DNA from: Streptomyces sp. ISL-11
GTDB lineage: Bacteria; Actinomycetota; Actinomycetes; Streptomycetales; Streptomycetaceae
Direction of reading: 5' to 3'
NCBI RefSeq assembly: GCF_018614525.1
Contig: NZ_JAGGOL010000016.1
Span: forward strand, 62,001 to 126,000
DNA: 64,000 bases
Position numbers and translations under genes: made by a program. Below, piece by piece: positions 1 to 8,632 of the stretch. Position 1 is the stretch's first letter. Every line of letters begins with the position of its first letter. A model generated the notes under the pieces. The model was not told where the DNA came from. It saw nothing but the letters and a program-made list of their open reading frames with translations, and did no database searches.

Positions 1-76
1 ACGCGATATCGCCGCGCACGCCTATGCGGGGCGGGATCTGCGGGAGGCCTACGAATTGGTCGGTGACGGGCGGTAA
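1..76 (+). CDS. C-terminal end of an unidentified protein (5' partial)
   Basis: The frame entering at base 2 reads 24 codons with Streptomyces-like GC-rich third positions and stops at TAA (74-76). The visible tail contains RDIAAHAYAGRDLREAYELV. A 7-bp hairpin follows 21 nt later (98-114), as expected at the end of a transcription unit, which supports a genuine gene end. The rest lies outside the window, so no function can be given. Confidence 0.5.
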   Translation, partial: RDIAAHAYAGRDLREAYELVGDGR

Positions 77-415
77 TTGGCGATGTCGGTCCAATGAGCC
101 TGATTCGATCAGGCCCTCGCCGAGGCGGGTTGTGAATTCCCGCGCTCCCGGTATGGTCAACCCCGGTTCGTCGGGCAGCGCTTGGTGTCTGCTGATCGCT
201 TCGTGTGCCTTGCCTTCGGGCGTGCGAAAGCGGCTCAGCCTAGCCTCAACCGGCCTTGCGGCGCCCGCGCTTCCGGTGAATTGTTCGGGAGCCGCGCGGA
301 TGATGGCATGCTGCGCGGACGGGAACAGCGCCCCCTGAGCAGAGCGGGGAATTCCGGCACATTCCGGCGCGGCCGGGTGTGCGAGGACCGACCGAGAGAC
401 GTTCGAGGCGAGACG
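77..415. other. Gene-free stretch before the haemoprotein gene
   Basis: Apart from the hairpin at 98-114 I see no coding frame with convincing codon bias. The open frame upstream of base 416 is in phase with the haemoprotein but has no conserved sequence or clear ribosome site before ATG 416. The promoter for that gene presumably lies here; no clear -35/-10 pair was recognised. Confidence 0.5.
98..114 (+). terminator. Small stem-loop after the partial gene
   Basis: GCCTGAT, a 3-nt spacer and ATCAGGC form a perfect 7-bp inverted repeat 21 nt past the TAA at 74-76. There is no T-tract, which is usual in Streptomyces. It probably ends the upstream gene. Confidence 0.45.
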
Positions 416-2893
416 ATGAAGGACGCTCCGACCACGAGGCCGGCCGACGGCGGCGACGACGGCGCCGGGGGTGAACGGGGCGGGGACCGGGGCTGGTTCA
501 CCCCCCGAGAGGGCGGCGGACGCCATGCGGCCCCCGAGGGCGGTGCGGGTGCGGGGCGCCCGGCGGCCGAGCGGCGGGGCAAGTGGGTGGCCGTAGGGAT
601 GGTCGACCCGCCCCGCGCGCAGGAGGCCGGGCCTCCACGGGGGCCCGCGTCCGCGGGGGAGAGCGCGACGCCGGGCGAGGCCACACCGGGGCCCGCGTCC
701 GCGTGGGAGGGCATGACTCAGCCAGGGCCTGTGCGGCCCGAGGCCGCGACCACGCCGGTGTGGGGTGACGGCTTGCAGTACGAGCCGTTGCGGCATGAGT
801 CCGCGCGGGAGACCGCGACACCGCCGGGCCCACCGGAGCCTCCACCGCGCCAGGCCCCCGCCCAGCCCGCGCCCCCGCCTTCGGTCTACGGACCAGCAGC
901 CGACGCGCCTTGGGAGCGCGTCACACCCCCGGCCCCACCGGGGCCTCCACCTGGCCAGGCCGCGGCGGATCTCGCGTCCGCGTGGGAGCGGGCGACATCG
1001 CACGTACCGCCCGCGCCGCCGTCTTCCGTGGCCGGATCAGCCCGCGCCGCCGCGTGGGAGCGCGCGACGCCACCAGCCCCGCCAGGGCCCCGACCCGGCG
1101 AGGCCGGGCCGGCGCCGGCGTCCGCGTGGGAGGTCGTGACACCGCAGGTATCACCCGAGCCCCCGTCTTCCGCGTCAGCTTCAGCAGGCGCCCCCGCGTG
1201 GGAGCGCGCCACGCCCCCAGCCCCACCGGGACCTCCGCCAGGCCAGGCCGCACCGGCGCCAGCGTCCGCGTGGGAGGGCGTGACACCGCACGTACCGCCC
1301 GAGCCCCCGTCTTCCGCGGCCACTTCGGCAGCCGGCCCCGCGTGGGAGCGCGCCACGCCACCACCCCCGCCCGGGCCTCCGCCCGGCCAGGGCGCGCCGG
1401 GTCCCGCTGTCCCGTGGGTACGCGCGACGCCGCACGTACCGCCCGGCCCCCCGCCCCCTTCCGCTGCCTCAATCGCCCCCGCCCCCGCTTGGGAGCATGC
1501 GGCAACTCCCCAGCCCCCAGCGCCGCAGGTCAAGCCCGCGCCCGCCGCCTGGGAGCGCGTCTCACCTCCCGGTTCCCCGTTCTCCCCGGCCGGTCATGGG
1601 TCCGCTCCCGCCCGGGAGGGCGCCGCGTTCCCCGACGCCCGGGCCGCCGCTTCCGCCCGCGAGCGTCAACCCGGCTCCCCGAATTCCCCCGAGCATCAAC
1701 GGCTCACCGAGCCGCCTGCGGACAGGCGTACGCGCCCCACCGCTCTCCCCTTCGCGCAGACTTCCCCCTCCCCCGACGCCGTGCTCATCCGGCGGACCAT
1801 GGCCGAGCTCGGGCCCGTCGCCGACAAGGCGACCTCGTACTTCTACGCGCTCCTGTTCGTACGCCACCCCGATCTGCGCGAACTCTTCCCCGCCGCCATG
1901 GACACGCAGCGCGACCGCCTCTTCAAGGCGTTGCTCGCCGCCGCCCAGCACGTGGACGACACCGCCACGCTCACCGAGTACCTCTCCCGGCTCGGTCGCG
2001 GGCACCGCAAATACGGCACGCTGCCCGCGCACTACCCCGCCGTCGGCGAGTGCCTGCTCGCCGCGCTCAGCCGCTACGCCTCCGTCACCTGGAGCGAGGC
2101 CACCGAGGCCGCCTGGGCCCGCGTCTACACGGCGGTCTCCCAGATCATGATCGACGCCGCCGCCGAGGACGAGGTCCGTGCCCCCGCCTGGTGGCAGGCC
2201 GAGATCGTCGGCCACGAGCGGCGCACGCGCGACATCGCCGTCGTGACCGTACGGCCCGACCAGCCGTACCCCTTCCTCGCCGGGCAGTACACCAGCCTGG
2301 AAACCCCCTGGTGGCCGCGTGTCTGGCGGCACTACTCCTTCTCCGCCGCGCCCCGCCCGGACGGGCTGCTCTCCTTCCACGTGAAGGCCGTGCCGGCCGG
2401 CTGGGTGTCCAATGCCCTCGTCCATCGCGCCCGCCCGGGCGATGTCCTCCGTCTCGGTCCCCCCACCGGTTCCATGATTGTGGACCACAGCACTGACAAC
2501 GGGCTGTTGTGCCTCGGCGGCGGCACCGGCATCGCCCCCATCAAGGCCCTGGTGGAGGACGTCGCCGAACACGGCCGACGCCGCCCCGTGGAGGTCTTCT
2601 ACGGCGCCCGCCACGACGACGACCTCTACGACATCGACACCCTGCTGAGCCTCCAGCGCTCGCACCCCTGGATCTCGGTCCGCCCGGTCGTCTCCGACGG
2701 CCCGACGCGCTGCCTCAGCGGCGAACTCCCGCACATCGTGCGCCAGTACGGCCCCTGGAACGCCTACGACGCCTATCTCTCCGGCCCGCCCGGCATGATC
2801 CGCAGCGGCGTGGACACCCTGGTCGGTATCGGTATCCCGCCCCACCGAATACGCCACGATTCGATCGACGAGCTGCCGGAGTTCACGAGCTGA
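416..2893 (+). CDS. Globin / FAD-NAD reductase protein with Pro-rich repeat N-terminus
   Basis: Flavohaemoglobin-type protein of 825 aa, predicted to use NAD(P)H and FAD to reduce a haem that handles NO or O2. Residues 1 to about 450 are low-complexity Pro/Ala/Gly, including 24-residue repeats starting AWER or AWEG (about 165-355). The globin domain covers about 455-590; the likely proximal haem ligand is His530 in GRGHRKYG. The reductase half follows, with the FAD motif RHYSFS and the pyridine-nucleotide motif GGGTGIAP. Typical flavohaemoglobins are about 400 aa, so half of this protein is extra. ATG 416 was preferred because the in-frame extension upstream (to 182) looks non-coding. The repeat region is presumably disordered; its role is unknown. 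Confidence 0.85.
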   Translation: MKDAPTTRPADGGDDGAGGERGGDRGWFTPREGGGRHAAPEGGAGAGRPAAERRGKWVAVGMVDPPRAQEAGPPRGPASAGESATPGEATPGPASAWEGMTQPGPVRPEAATTPVWGDGLQYEPLRHESARETATPPGPPEPPPRQAPAQPAPPPSVYGPAADAPWERVTPPAPPGPPPGQAAADLASAWERATSHVPPAPPSSVAGSARAAAWERATPPAPPGPRPGEAGPAPASAWEVVTPQVSPEPPSSASASAGAPAWERATPPAPPGPPPGQAAPAPASAWEGVTPHVPPEPPSSAATSAAGPAWERATPPPPPGPPPGQGAPGPAVPWVRATPHVPPGPPPPSAASIAPAPAWEHAATPQPPAPQVKPAPAAWERVSPPGSPFSPAGHGSAPAREGAAFPDARAAASARERQPGSPNSPEHQRLTEPPADRRTRPTALPFAQTSPSPDAVLIRRTMAELGPVADKATSYFYALLFVRHPDLRELFPAAMDTQRDRLFKALLAAAQHVDDTATLTEYLSRLGRGHRKYGTLPAHYPAVGECLLAALSRYASVTWSEATEAAWARVYTAVSQIMIDAAAEDEVRAPAWWQAEIVGHERRTRDIAVVTVRPDQPYPFLAGQYTSLETPWWPRVWRHYSFSAAPRPDGLLSFHVKAVPAGWVSNALVHRARPGDVLRLGPPTGSMIVDHSTDNGLLCLGGGTGIAPIKALVEDVAEHGRRRPVEVFYGARHDDDLYDIDTLLSLQRSHPWISVRPVVSDGPTRCLSGELPHIVRQYGPWNAYDAYLSGPPGMIRSGVDTLVGIGIPPHRIRHDSIDELPEFTS
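908..1484 (+). repeat. 72-bp in-frame tandem repeats (about 8 copies)
   Basis: The haemoprotein gene carries about eight diverged 72-bp units, each encoding 24 residues that begin with (A/P)WER, AWEG or AWEV and continue as Pro-rich runs such as ATPPAPPGPPPGQ alternating with TPHVPPEPPSS. Two alternating unit types give a 144-bp higher-order period. Because the period is a multiple of three, copy number can change without breaking the frame. Confidence 0.85.
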
Positions 2894-2944
2894 CGGAGTC
2901 CACGGGTCGAGAAGAGGATGAGGGGAGGAGGGGAGGAGGGAAGG

Positions 2945-3472
2945 TCAGCCGAGGTCGTCGGCCAGCAGGGCCCGTACGCCCTCGATGTTCGCGTCGAGAT
3001 ACGCGCGCAGCGACGGCGGCACGAGCTCCACCGAGGCGATGCCCTCCCGCGTGAACGGGATGCGCACCACCTCGTACGTCCCGCAGGGCTCGTCCACCTC
3101 GGGCCCGTGGCGGAGCGAGAGGTCCATGGAGTCGAGCCGGCAGACGAAGAAGTGCTGCACTTTCACGCCGTGCGCGGCGTGATGCATGGAGTGGGAGACG
3201 GTGTCGACGAAGGCCGGCACGACGTCGATCACTTTCGCTCCGAGCTCCTCGTCGACCTCGCGGTGCAGCGCGGCGACGACGGTGGCGTCCTCGGGCTCCA
3301 TGCCGCCGCCGGGCGTGATCCAGTACGGAGCCTCGCCGGGCTTCGTCCGCTTGATCACGATCATTTCGAGGGCGGGACGGGGGCCGGCGGCGCCCGCCGC
3401 GTCGGGGGCGTTGTCGAGCAGGATGGCACGTGCCGTGCGCTTGACCACTGGACGTTCGGTCATAGGGGACAT
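2945..3472 (-). CDS. NUDIX hydrolase
   Basis: 175-aa protein that probably hydrolyses a nucleoside diphosphate linked to another moiety; the substrate cannot be told. The NUDIX box lies in the first half (GGGMEPED followed by REVDEELG), with the catalytic REVxEE helix intact. The spacing between the Gly loop and the RE helix is one residue longer than the textbook pattern, which I recall from other actinobacterial members. The start is ATG 3472; ATG 3463 (MTERP) is an alternative and neither has a strong ribosome site. It converges with the haemoprotein gene (51 nt between stops) and follows the LysR gene in the same direction. Confidence 0.8.
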   Translation of the reverse strand: MSPMTERPVVKRTARAILLDNAPDAAGAAGPRPALEMIVIKRTKPGEAPYWITPGGGMEPEDATVVAALHREVDEELGAKVIDVVPAFVDTVSHSMHHAAHGVKVQHFFVCRLDSMDLSLRHGPEVDEPCGTYEVVRIPFTREGIASVELVPPSLRAYLDANIEGVRALLADDLG

Positions 3473-3517
3473 CTGCCGCGTGGAGCACCCGGCGAAACCC
3501 TTCGGTGACCCTCTTTC

Positions 3518-4414
3518 TCACCAGGACACGGCGGCGCGCAGTAGCCACTCGTGTGCGCGGGCGATGTGCGGGTGCGCGAGCGTTCCCGTCCGTACGACCA
3601 GGAAGTATGTGCGCAGTGGCGGCACGGGAGGATCCAGGAGGGCGACCAGCTCCCCGGTGTCGAGCGCGTCGGAGCACAGGTAGCGCGGCAGCACGCCGAG
3701 GCCCGCGCCCGCCACGACGCAGGTCAGGACGGCCCGCAGGTCCGGTGTGATCACGCTGCCGGAGGCGATGGGCTTGCTGTCGAAGACGGTCGCCCAGTAG
3801 CGGGAGACGAGGGGGAGGCTCTCGTGGACCTCCACCACGGGCAGGTTCTCCAGCGCGCGTACGCCCTTGTCCCGTACAACGGCGGCTCCGCCGAGCCGGG
3901 CCGCCCAGCGCGGCGCCGCCACGAGCACGTGCTCCTCGTCGCAGAGCGGGGTCGCGCTGAGCAGCCGGCCGCGGGGGCGCGTTGTGGTGATCGCGAGATC
4001 GTGGTGACCCGCCGCGAGCCCCTCGAAGAGCTCCTCCGCGACGCCGTGCGCCGCCCGTACGGTCAGTCCCTGCCCGATCAGCGGTGTCAGCGCGGGCAGT
4101 GCGCGCAGGGCCGTGAACTCGGGCGGCCCGGCGAGGTGCAGCGTCCGGTCCTCGTTGCGGTCGTCGAGACCGGCCTCGGTGATCTCCAGGAGCGCGTCGA
4201 CGTGCGGTGCGATCTTGTGCGCGAGTTCGTCGCCGATGGAGGTGGGGGTGACCCCACGCGCCTGCCGCAGGAAGAGCGGTCGCCCCAGCTGTTTCTCCAG
4301 CGTCCGGATCTGGCCGGTGACGGCGGGCTGCGACAGCCCCAGGAGCGCGGCGGCCCGGGTGAACGACCCGGCCCTGTACACCGTGACAAACGTGCGCAAC
4401 AGGGCCAGATCCAT
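3518..4414 (-). CDS. LysR-family transcriptional regulator
   Basis: 298-aa LysR-type regulator. The N-terminal winged helix is textbook (residues 1-60: LLRTFVTVYRAGSFTRAAA, then LSQPAVTGQIRTLEKQLG), followed by a co-inducer-binding domain of normal length. It probably regulates a neighbour or itself in response to a small ligand. The gene is 45 nt upstream of the NUDIX gene on the same strand, so the two may be co-transcribed. No divergent partner gene is present, which is unusual for this family; the target and ligand are unknown. Confidence 0.9.
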   Translation of the reverse strand: MDLALLRTFVTVYRAGSFTRAAALLGLSQPAVTGQIRTLEKQLGRPLFLRQARGVTPTSIGDELAHKIAPHVDALLEITEAGLDDRNEDRTLHLAGPPEFTALRALPALTPLIGQGLTVRAAHGVAEELFEGLAAGHHDLAITTTRPRGRLLSATPLCDEEHVLVAAPRWAARLGGAAVVRDKGVRALENLPVVEVHESLPLVSRYWATVFDSKPIASGSVITPDLRAVLTCVVAGAGLGVLPRYLCSDALDTGELVALLDPPVPPLRTYFLVVRTGTLAHPHIARAHEWLLRAAVSW

Positions 4415-4573
4415 GCTGTCTCCCTGACTCGGCGTCCCCCGGTCGTAGCCGAACTATAAATAAGTCGATAGGGATGTGTCGCCGGCGTGATTGGACACTG
4501 ACGCAGAGTCAACTAGCCTTGTTCGCGCGGTTCCGGTGCCCATCCTCGGGGCGGAGCAGGGGCCTGAAACCGC

Positions 4574-4612
4574 GACGGCTCAAAGCCATGAGGGGGGAGG
4601 CTTTGAGCCGTC
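4574..4612 (-). terminator. Strong stem-loop terminator after the XRE regulator
   Basis: A perfect 14-bp inverted repeat (4574-4587 and 4599-4612) with an 11-nt loop lies 19 nt past the stop of the leftward XRE gene. Its stem is among the longest perfect hairpins in the window. It separates that gene from the LysR promoter region. Confidence 0.8.
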
Positions 4613-4631
4613 CCCATCCGCCTGGGCGGGG

Positions 4632-5882
4632 TCAGTCGTGCGCCCGCAGCACCGCGACGAGTTCGCGGCCCTCCGGCGCGCCCCGCCGCAGCAACAGCGC
4701 TGCCGCCCGGTGCAGTTCGTTCCACGCGTGCGGGCGGCCGATCGCCGCCGCGTCGGGGACGGCTTCCAGTGCCACCGCGAGAGCTTGGGCCGCCTCCCCC
4801 GATCCGGCGAGCGCGTGCGTGAGGCAGGCGCGGTACCAGGTCTTGTCGCGCCGGTAGTCGTCCGGCAGGGCGGCGAGGCCCTTGCCGAGCAGTTCGACGG
4901 CCGTCGGCCAGGCGCGCAAGTGGATCTCTGCCATGCCGCGTTGCAGGGAGAACCACGTCTCGTCGTAGAAATACATCCACGGCGGCTCGTCCTCGGGGTG
5001 TTCGGCGGCCCGGCCGATGAGGTCCTGGGCCTCGTCCAGCAGGCGGTGGGTATGGTCGGCGTCGCCGGTCAGCGCGTGACCGCGGGCCTCCATCTGCGCG
5101 GCCATGCCGCGCACCCCGAGGGAGGCGCCCGGTGTGGACCACCGCGCGGCCTCGGCCAGCTGCACGCACCGCGTGCCGCGCCCGCCGGACCAGGCCATGT
5201 GGGCTTTCATGCTGAGCGTGGTGGCGGCCATGTCCGCGTCACCGGCTTCCAGCGCCCACTCGTGGGCGCGGTCGTACCAACCCAGCGCCGCCGCGCTCGC
5301 GGCCTGGTCCTGCGCCATCCACGCGAGGAACTGCGCGTGCTCGGCGGCCAGCCGGACCACGCGCCGCGCGAGCTCGCCCCGCGCGCCGGAGTGGAGTTCC
5401 ACGACGGTGTTCAGCTGCCGCCGCATCACGTCGACCAGCGGCCGCGAGCCGATCACGTCCTCGGCCCGCCGGTGCTCGGCCAGCAGCCGGTCGAGCCAGT
5501 CCAGCGTGGCGCTGTCGACCCGCGCGGCGTCGCCGACGGCGCCCGTCACGCGCTCCAGGAGGTCGTGATCCGGCGCGAGCCCCGCGAGTGCCAGGCCGGG
5601 GACGGGCACCGCACCGGACCGTTGTCCCACTGCGGCCAGCAGCTCGGAAGGAATGCCGAGGCCGGTGACCACACGCTGCCGCACCTCCACGGAGGTCACC
5701 CGTCGGCGGCCCCGCTCGATCGCGGAGACGTCGGGCTGTACGAGCCCGACCAGCTCGCCGAGCTTCGTCTGGCTGACCCCCGTGAGCTGCCGGTACGTGC
5801 GGAAGAGCGCGGCCCAGTCCTCACTCGCGACCGCGGCCGCCAGCCCGGGATGAGCCCACAGGGTCACCACTTGATCCCCCAC
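4632..5882 (-). CDS. XRE-family regulator with TPR-like C-terminal region
   Basis: 416-aa DNA-binding regulator. Residues about 25-75 form an XRE helix-turn-helix (YRQLTGVSQTKLGELVGL, then VQPDVSAIERGRRRVTSVEV). The remainder is alpha-helical and Ala/Leu/Trp-rich with repeating helix pairs resembling tetratricopeptide repeats, the layout of many Streptomyces regulators that respond to a peptide or partner protein. It is divergent from the small gene at 5954 across 71 nt, so both promoters share that gap and autoregulation is plausible. A strong hairpin follows. No target can be assigned. Confidence 0.85.
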   Translation of the reverse strand: MGDQVVTLWAHPGLAAAVASEDWAALFRTYRQLTGVSQTKLGELVGLVQPDVSAIERGRRRVTSVEVRQRVVTGLGIPSELLAAVGQRSGAVPVPGLALAGLAPDHDLLERVTGAVGDAARVDSATLDWLDRLLAEHRRAEDVIGSRPLVDVMRRQLNTVVELHSGARGELARRVVRLAAEHAQFLAWMAQDQAASAAALGWYDRAHEWALEAGDADMAATTLSMKAHMAWSGGRGTRCVQLAEAARWSTPGASLGVRGMAAQMEARGHALTGDADHTHRLLDEAQDLIGRAAEHPEDEPPWMYFYDETWFSLQRGMAEIHLRAWPTAVELLGKGLAALPDDYRRDKTWYRACLTHALAGSGEAAQALAVALEAVPDAAAIGRPHAWNELHRAAALLLRRGAPEGRELVAVLRAHD

Positions 5883-5953
5883 AGGTCGAATATAGGGCGC
5901 CCCATAGGGCCTTGGGATGGGCCCGCCGGGCGCCGCCGCGCGAAGGTGCCCGC

Positions 5954-6373
5954 ATGAGCGATCAGCGGCAGGACGAAGCGGAGCGGCAGGACGACATGAA
6001 GCAGCCGTGCGAAGCGCAGCCGTGCGAAGTGCGGCCGTACGACGTGATGACGTACCGGGAAGGTGCGTACGTCGTCGACCAGCGGAACGGGGCGCTCGTG
6101 CAGGTCATGGGGCTGGTCGGGCCCCGCGTGCAGGTGCGGCGGCCGGGCGGTGGGCGGGAGTGGGAGGTGCCGCCGGGTGCTTTGCGGTTGGCCACCCGGG
6201 ACGAGTGTGTCGTCGCGGGCGTGCGCATGCCCCGGTGCGACGCGTGCGAGGGGATCAAGGCCGAGCGGCGGGCCGCCGAGGCGTTGGGCGACCGGGAGCG
6301 GATGGCCGCCGCCACCGTCCTCATGGGCAGGCATCAGCGGCAAGCGCACCCGTGCCGCCCAGGGCCGTCCTGA
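5954..6373 (+). CDS. Hypothetical protein with Cys motifs
   Basis: 139-aa protein of unknown function, encoded divergently from the XRE regulator. The N-terminus is polar and contains a short duplication (QPCEAQPCEVRP) from a 12-bp direct repeat. The middle (about 35-90) is predicted beta-rich and contains VVDQRNGALVQVMGLVGPRV. Near the C-terminus is a CDAC motif that might bind metal. ATG 5954 is chosen over the frame extension to 5912 because MSDQRQ begins the polar region. Its last 53 bases overlap the 3' end of the convergent gene at 6321-7259. No family was recognised with certainty. Confidence 0.7.
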   Translation: MSDQRQDEAERQDDMKQPCEAQPCEVRPYDVMTYREGAYVVDQRNGALVQVMGLVGPRVQVRRPGGGREWEVPPGALRLATRDECVVAGVRMPRCDACEGIKAERRAAEALGDRERMAAATVLMGRHQRQAHPCRPGPS

Positions 6374-7259
6374 TCGCGGTCATGCCGCGCCTCGTCGCGG
6401 CGACGGCGCCCGAGACGTCATCCATCGCCGCACCGGCGGCGGCCTGGCGGCAGCCCTGGCAGTGGGTTTCTTCCTTCAGCGGGCGGAAAACGCGGCCGCA
6501 GTCCCCCTCGCAGGAGCGCAGCGGCCTCGGCGCCGGCGGGGGAGCGGCGAAGGCCGGGATCTCCGGCATCTTGCGGACCAAGCGGTTCCGGAGGAGTGCC
6601 ACCGCGCAGTGGACGCGGTCGGGGAGCCCGGCGGTCAGTTCCTCGCGCAAGTACTTGGCGGAGGCGCCGCGCAGGAGCCATTCAGCGGCCAGCGGGGCGA
6701 GTTGCCCCACGCCGCCGCCGTTGAGCCGCAATCGGCGTTCGGAGTGGGAGATCGAGGCCATCAACCCCGCCGCCCGTTCGATCAGTGGTGGCGGTGCGGC
6801 CGTCTCGTACGGCGGAGGGGCTGGGGAGGGAGGGTTGGATCTCTTCTCCACCGTGTTCCTTTGGGAACGGGCGGCGGACCGGCTCTCCGGTCGACCGGCG
6901 GCCGGATGCGCGTCCGCCGGTGGCGAGCAGGGCTCGCCGGCTCGTAAGGCGCGGGCCTCGGCGAGCGTCAGCGGTGCGTTGGAGATCATCTGCTCCGTCG
7001 CCCAGAGCCCGCCGCGGCCCTGCCGACGCCACTCGTGGAAGTAACCCTCGGCGTTGAGCTGTGCCTTCGCGCGGGTGAGGCCCGTCTTCTTGATGCCCGC
7101 CCGCTTCGCCGTCTTCGACAGCGGCTCGTCCGCGCCGGGCGGGAGCGACAACTGCCAGACCAGCAGGCGTACGGCGTCCGACGACAGGCGCGGGTGGCGG
7201 ATGATGTCGTTGGGGACTTGGGAGAAGAATCGCGCAGGGGCGATAGCATGACGGAACAT
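6321..7259 (-). CDS. Winged-helix protein with a TTA codon and Cys-rich tail
   Basis: 312-aa member of a Streptomyces-restricted helix-turn-helix family. Its N-terminal 110 residues resemble a replication-initiator or GntR-like winged helix (IIRHPRLSSDAVRLLVWQLS, then KTAKRAGIKKTGLTRAKAQL). The C-terminal region has four Cys in a zinc-ribbon-like arrangement (CEGDC, then CQGC). A TTA leucine codon (complement of 6945-6947) makes translation dependent on the bldA tRNA; I noticed no other TTA in the genes of this window. It overlaps the convergent gene at 5954-6373 by 53 bp. Function unknown; DNA binding is inferred from the fold. Confidence 0.75.
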   Translation of the reverse strand: MFRHAIAPARFFSQVPNDIIRHPRLSSDAVRLLVWQLSLPPGADEPLSKTAKRAGIKKTGLTRAKAQLNAEGYFHEWRRQGRGGLWATEQMISNAPLTLAEARALRAGEPCSPPADAHPAAGRPESRSAARSQRNTVEKRSNPPSPAPPPYETAAPPPLIERAAGLMASISHSERRLRLNGGGVGQLAPLAAEWLLRGASAKYLREELTAGLPDRVHCAVALLRNRLVRKMPEIPAFAAPPPAPRPLRSCEGDCGRVFRPLKEETHCQGCRQAAAGAAMDDVSGAVAATRRGMTAIRTALGGTGALAADACP

Positions 7260-7322
7260 CGCAGGAGCTCATCCCTTCCTTGGCGGTGTAGACCCCCTTC
7301 GCCGGTTGCCGCCAGCGTTGGG

Positions 7323-7351
7323 GGTCGCTTCGTGTGCAGCACGAAGCGACC
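7323..7351 (-). terminator. Stem-loop after cystathionine gamma-lyase
   Basis: A perfect 12-bp inverted repeat (7323-7334 and 7340-7351) with a 5-nt loop lies 44 nt past the stop of the leftward gene at 7396-8538. It probably terminates that transcript before the winged-helix gene. Confidence 0.7.
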
Positions 7352-7395
7352 GATTAACGGATACCGTACCGTAGTCCGACAGGCCCCTGGCGCCA

Positions 7396-8538
7396 TCAAC
7401 TCGCTTTGTGGTAAGCCGCGTTCAGTGCCGTCAACACGTCGTTGACCACGTTCTCCGTGTCCTCCACCCCCACCGAGAACCGGATGAAACCTTCCGGCAC
7501 CGCGTCCCCTCCCCACCGGCCCCGCCGCTCGGCGGCCGACCGTACGCCGCCGAAACTCGTCGCTTCGTCGACAAGGCGCAACGACGACAGGAAGCGTTCG
7601 GCGTGCGCGCGGTCCGGCAGGACGAACGAGACCACGCAGCCGAACCGCCCGCCGCGCATCTGCCGCACCGCGACCTCGTGCGCCGGGTCGGCCGGCAGAC
7701 CGGGGTGGCGCAGGCCCGTGAGCTCGGGGCGGGTGCTCAGGGCCTCCGCCAGGGCGAGGGCCGTGGACGCCTGGCGGTCCACGCGCAGCTGGAGCGTGGC
7801 GAGTGAACGGTGCGCCAGCCACGCCTCCATCGGCCCGGGGATGGCCCCGGCGACCTTGCGCCAGGACCGTACGACCGCCGCGAGTCCGGGGTCGGAAGTG
7901 GCCACGTAACCCAGGAGTACGTCACCGTGTCCCGTGAGGGCCTTGGTGCCGCTGGCGACCGAGAAGTCGGCGCCCAGTTCCAGGGGGCGCTGGCCGAGCG
8001 GCGTGGCCAGGGTGTTGTCGACGGCCACGAGCGCGCCCCGGTGGTGCGCCTCCTCGGCGAGGCGGCGGATGTCGCAGACGTCGAGGCCCGGGTTGGACGG
8101 CGACTCGATCCACAGCAGCCGCGCACCGTCCAGCACGGCGAGCTGCGCGTCACCGGCGGTCGGCGCGGTCCGTACGGTCACACCGAACCCTTCGAGGCGC
8201 TCACGCAGGGTGGGCAGCAGCTGATAGCCGTCGTCCGGCAGGACCGCGGTGTCGCCGGGGCGCAGGAAGGACAGGAGCACGGCGGAGATCGCGGCCATCC
8301 CCGAAGGGAAGACGACGGTCTCGGCGCCGGGCCCGCCGTCGGGGGACTCCAGCTCGCCGAGGGCACGCTCCAGGGCGGTCCAGGTCGGATTGGCCTCGCG
8401 GCCGTAGGTGTACGGGCCGGAGACCTCGCCCGGCAGGTGGTAGTGGGCGGCGAAGGCCGGGCCGGGGAGCGCCGGCTCGTTCGCCCGCGGCTCCGGCAGC
8501 CCTGCCCGTACGACACGCGTGCCGTCGCCGTCCTTCAT
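7396..8538 (-). CDS. Cystathionine gamma-lyase / trans-sulfuration PLP enzyme
   Basis: 380-aa PLP enzyme of the Cys/Met metabolism family (fold type I), cytosolic, probably cleaving cystathionine to cysteine, 2-oxobutyrate and ammonia, though gamma-synthase activity cannot be excluded from sequence. Visible family motifs are YGREANPTW near residue 50, SGMAAI in the PLP phosphate loop, VDNTLATPLGQRPLELGAD, and SGTKALTGHGD with the Schiff-base lysine. Length is normal. The ribosome site AGGAAGGAAG precedes ATG 8538. It stands alone between a holin-like gene and a hairpin at 7323-7351. Confidence 0.88.
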   Translation of the reverse strand: MKDGDGTRVVRAGLPEPRANEPALPGPAFAAHYHLPGEVSGPYTYGREANPTWTALERALGELESPDGGPGAETVVFPSGMAAISAVLLSFLRPGDTAVLPDDGYQLLPTLRERLEGFGVTVRTAPTAGDAQLAVLDGARLLWIESPSNPGLDVCDIRRLAEEAHHRGALVAVDNTLATPLGQRPLELGADFSVASGTKALTGHGDVLLGYVATSDPGLAAVVRSWRKVAGAIPGPMEAWLAHRSLATLQLRVDRQASTALALAEALSTRPELTGLRHPGLPADPAHEVAVRQMRGGRFGCVVSFVLPDRAHAERFLSSLRLVDEATSFGGVRSAAERRGRWGGDAVPEGFIRFSVGVEDTENVVNDVLTALNAAYHKAS

Positions 8539-8632
8539 GTGAGCTTCCTTCCTCGCGCGGTCCTCGCGGTCCTCGCGATCGTGGTCCTCGCGCGTTCTTC
8601 GGCTTCGGTCTTCGGCCTTCGGGGGGCGCTTC

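Noticed and set aside
1562..2857. Long open frame on the minus strand opposite the haemoprotein
   Set aside because: It mirrors the codon bias of the real gene, has no motif and would need no stop in GC-rich antisense DNA by chance.
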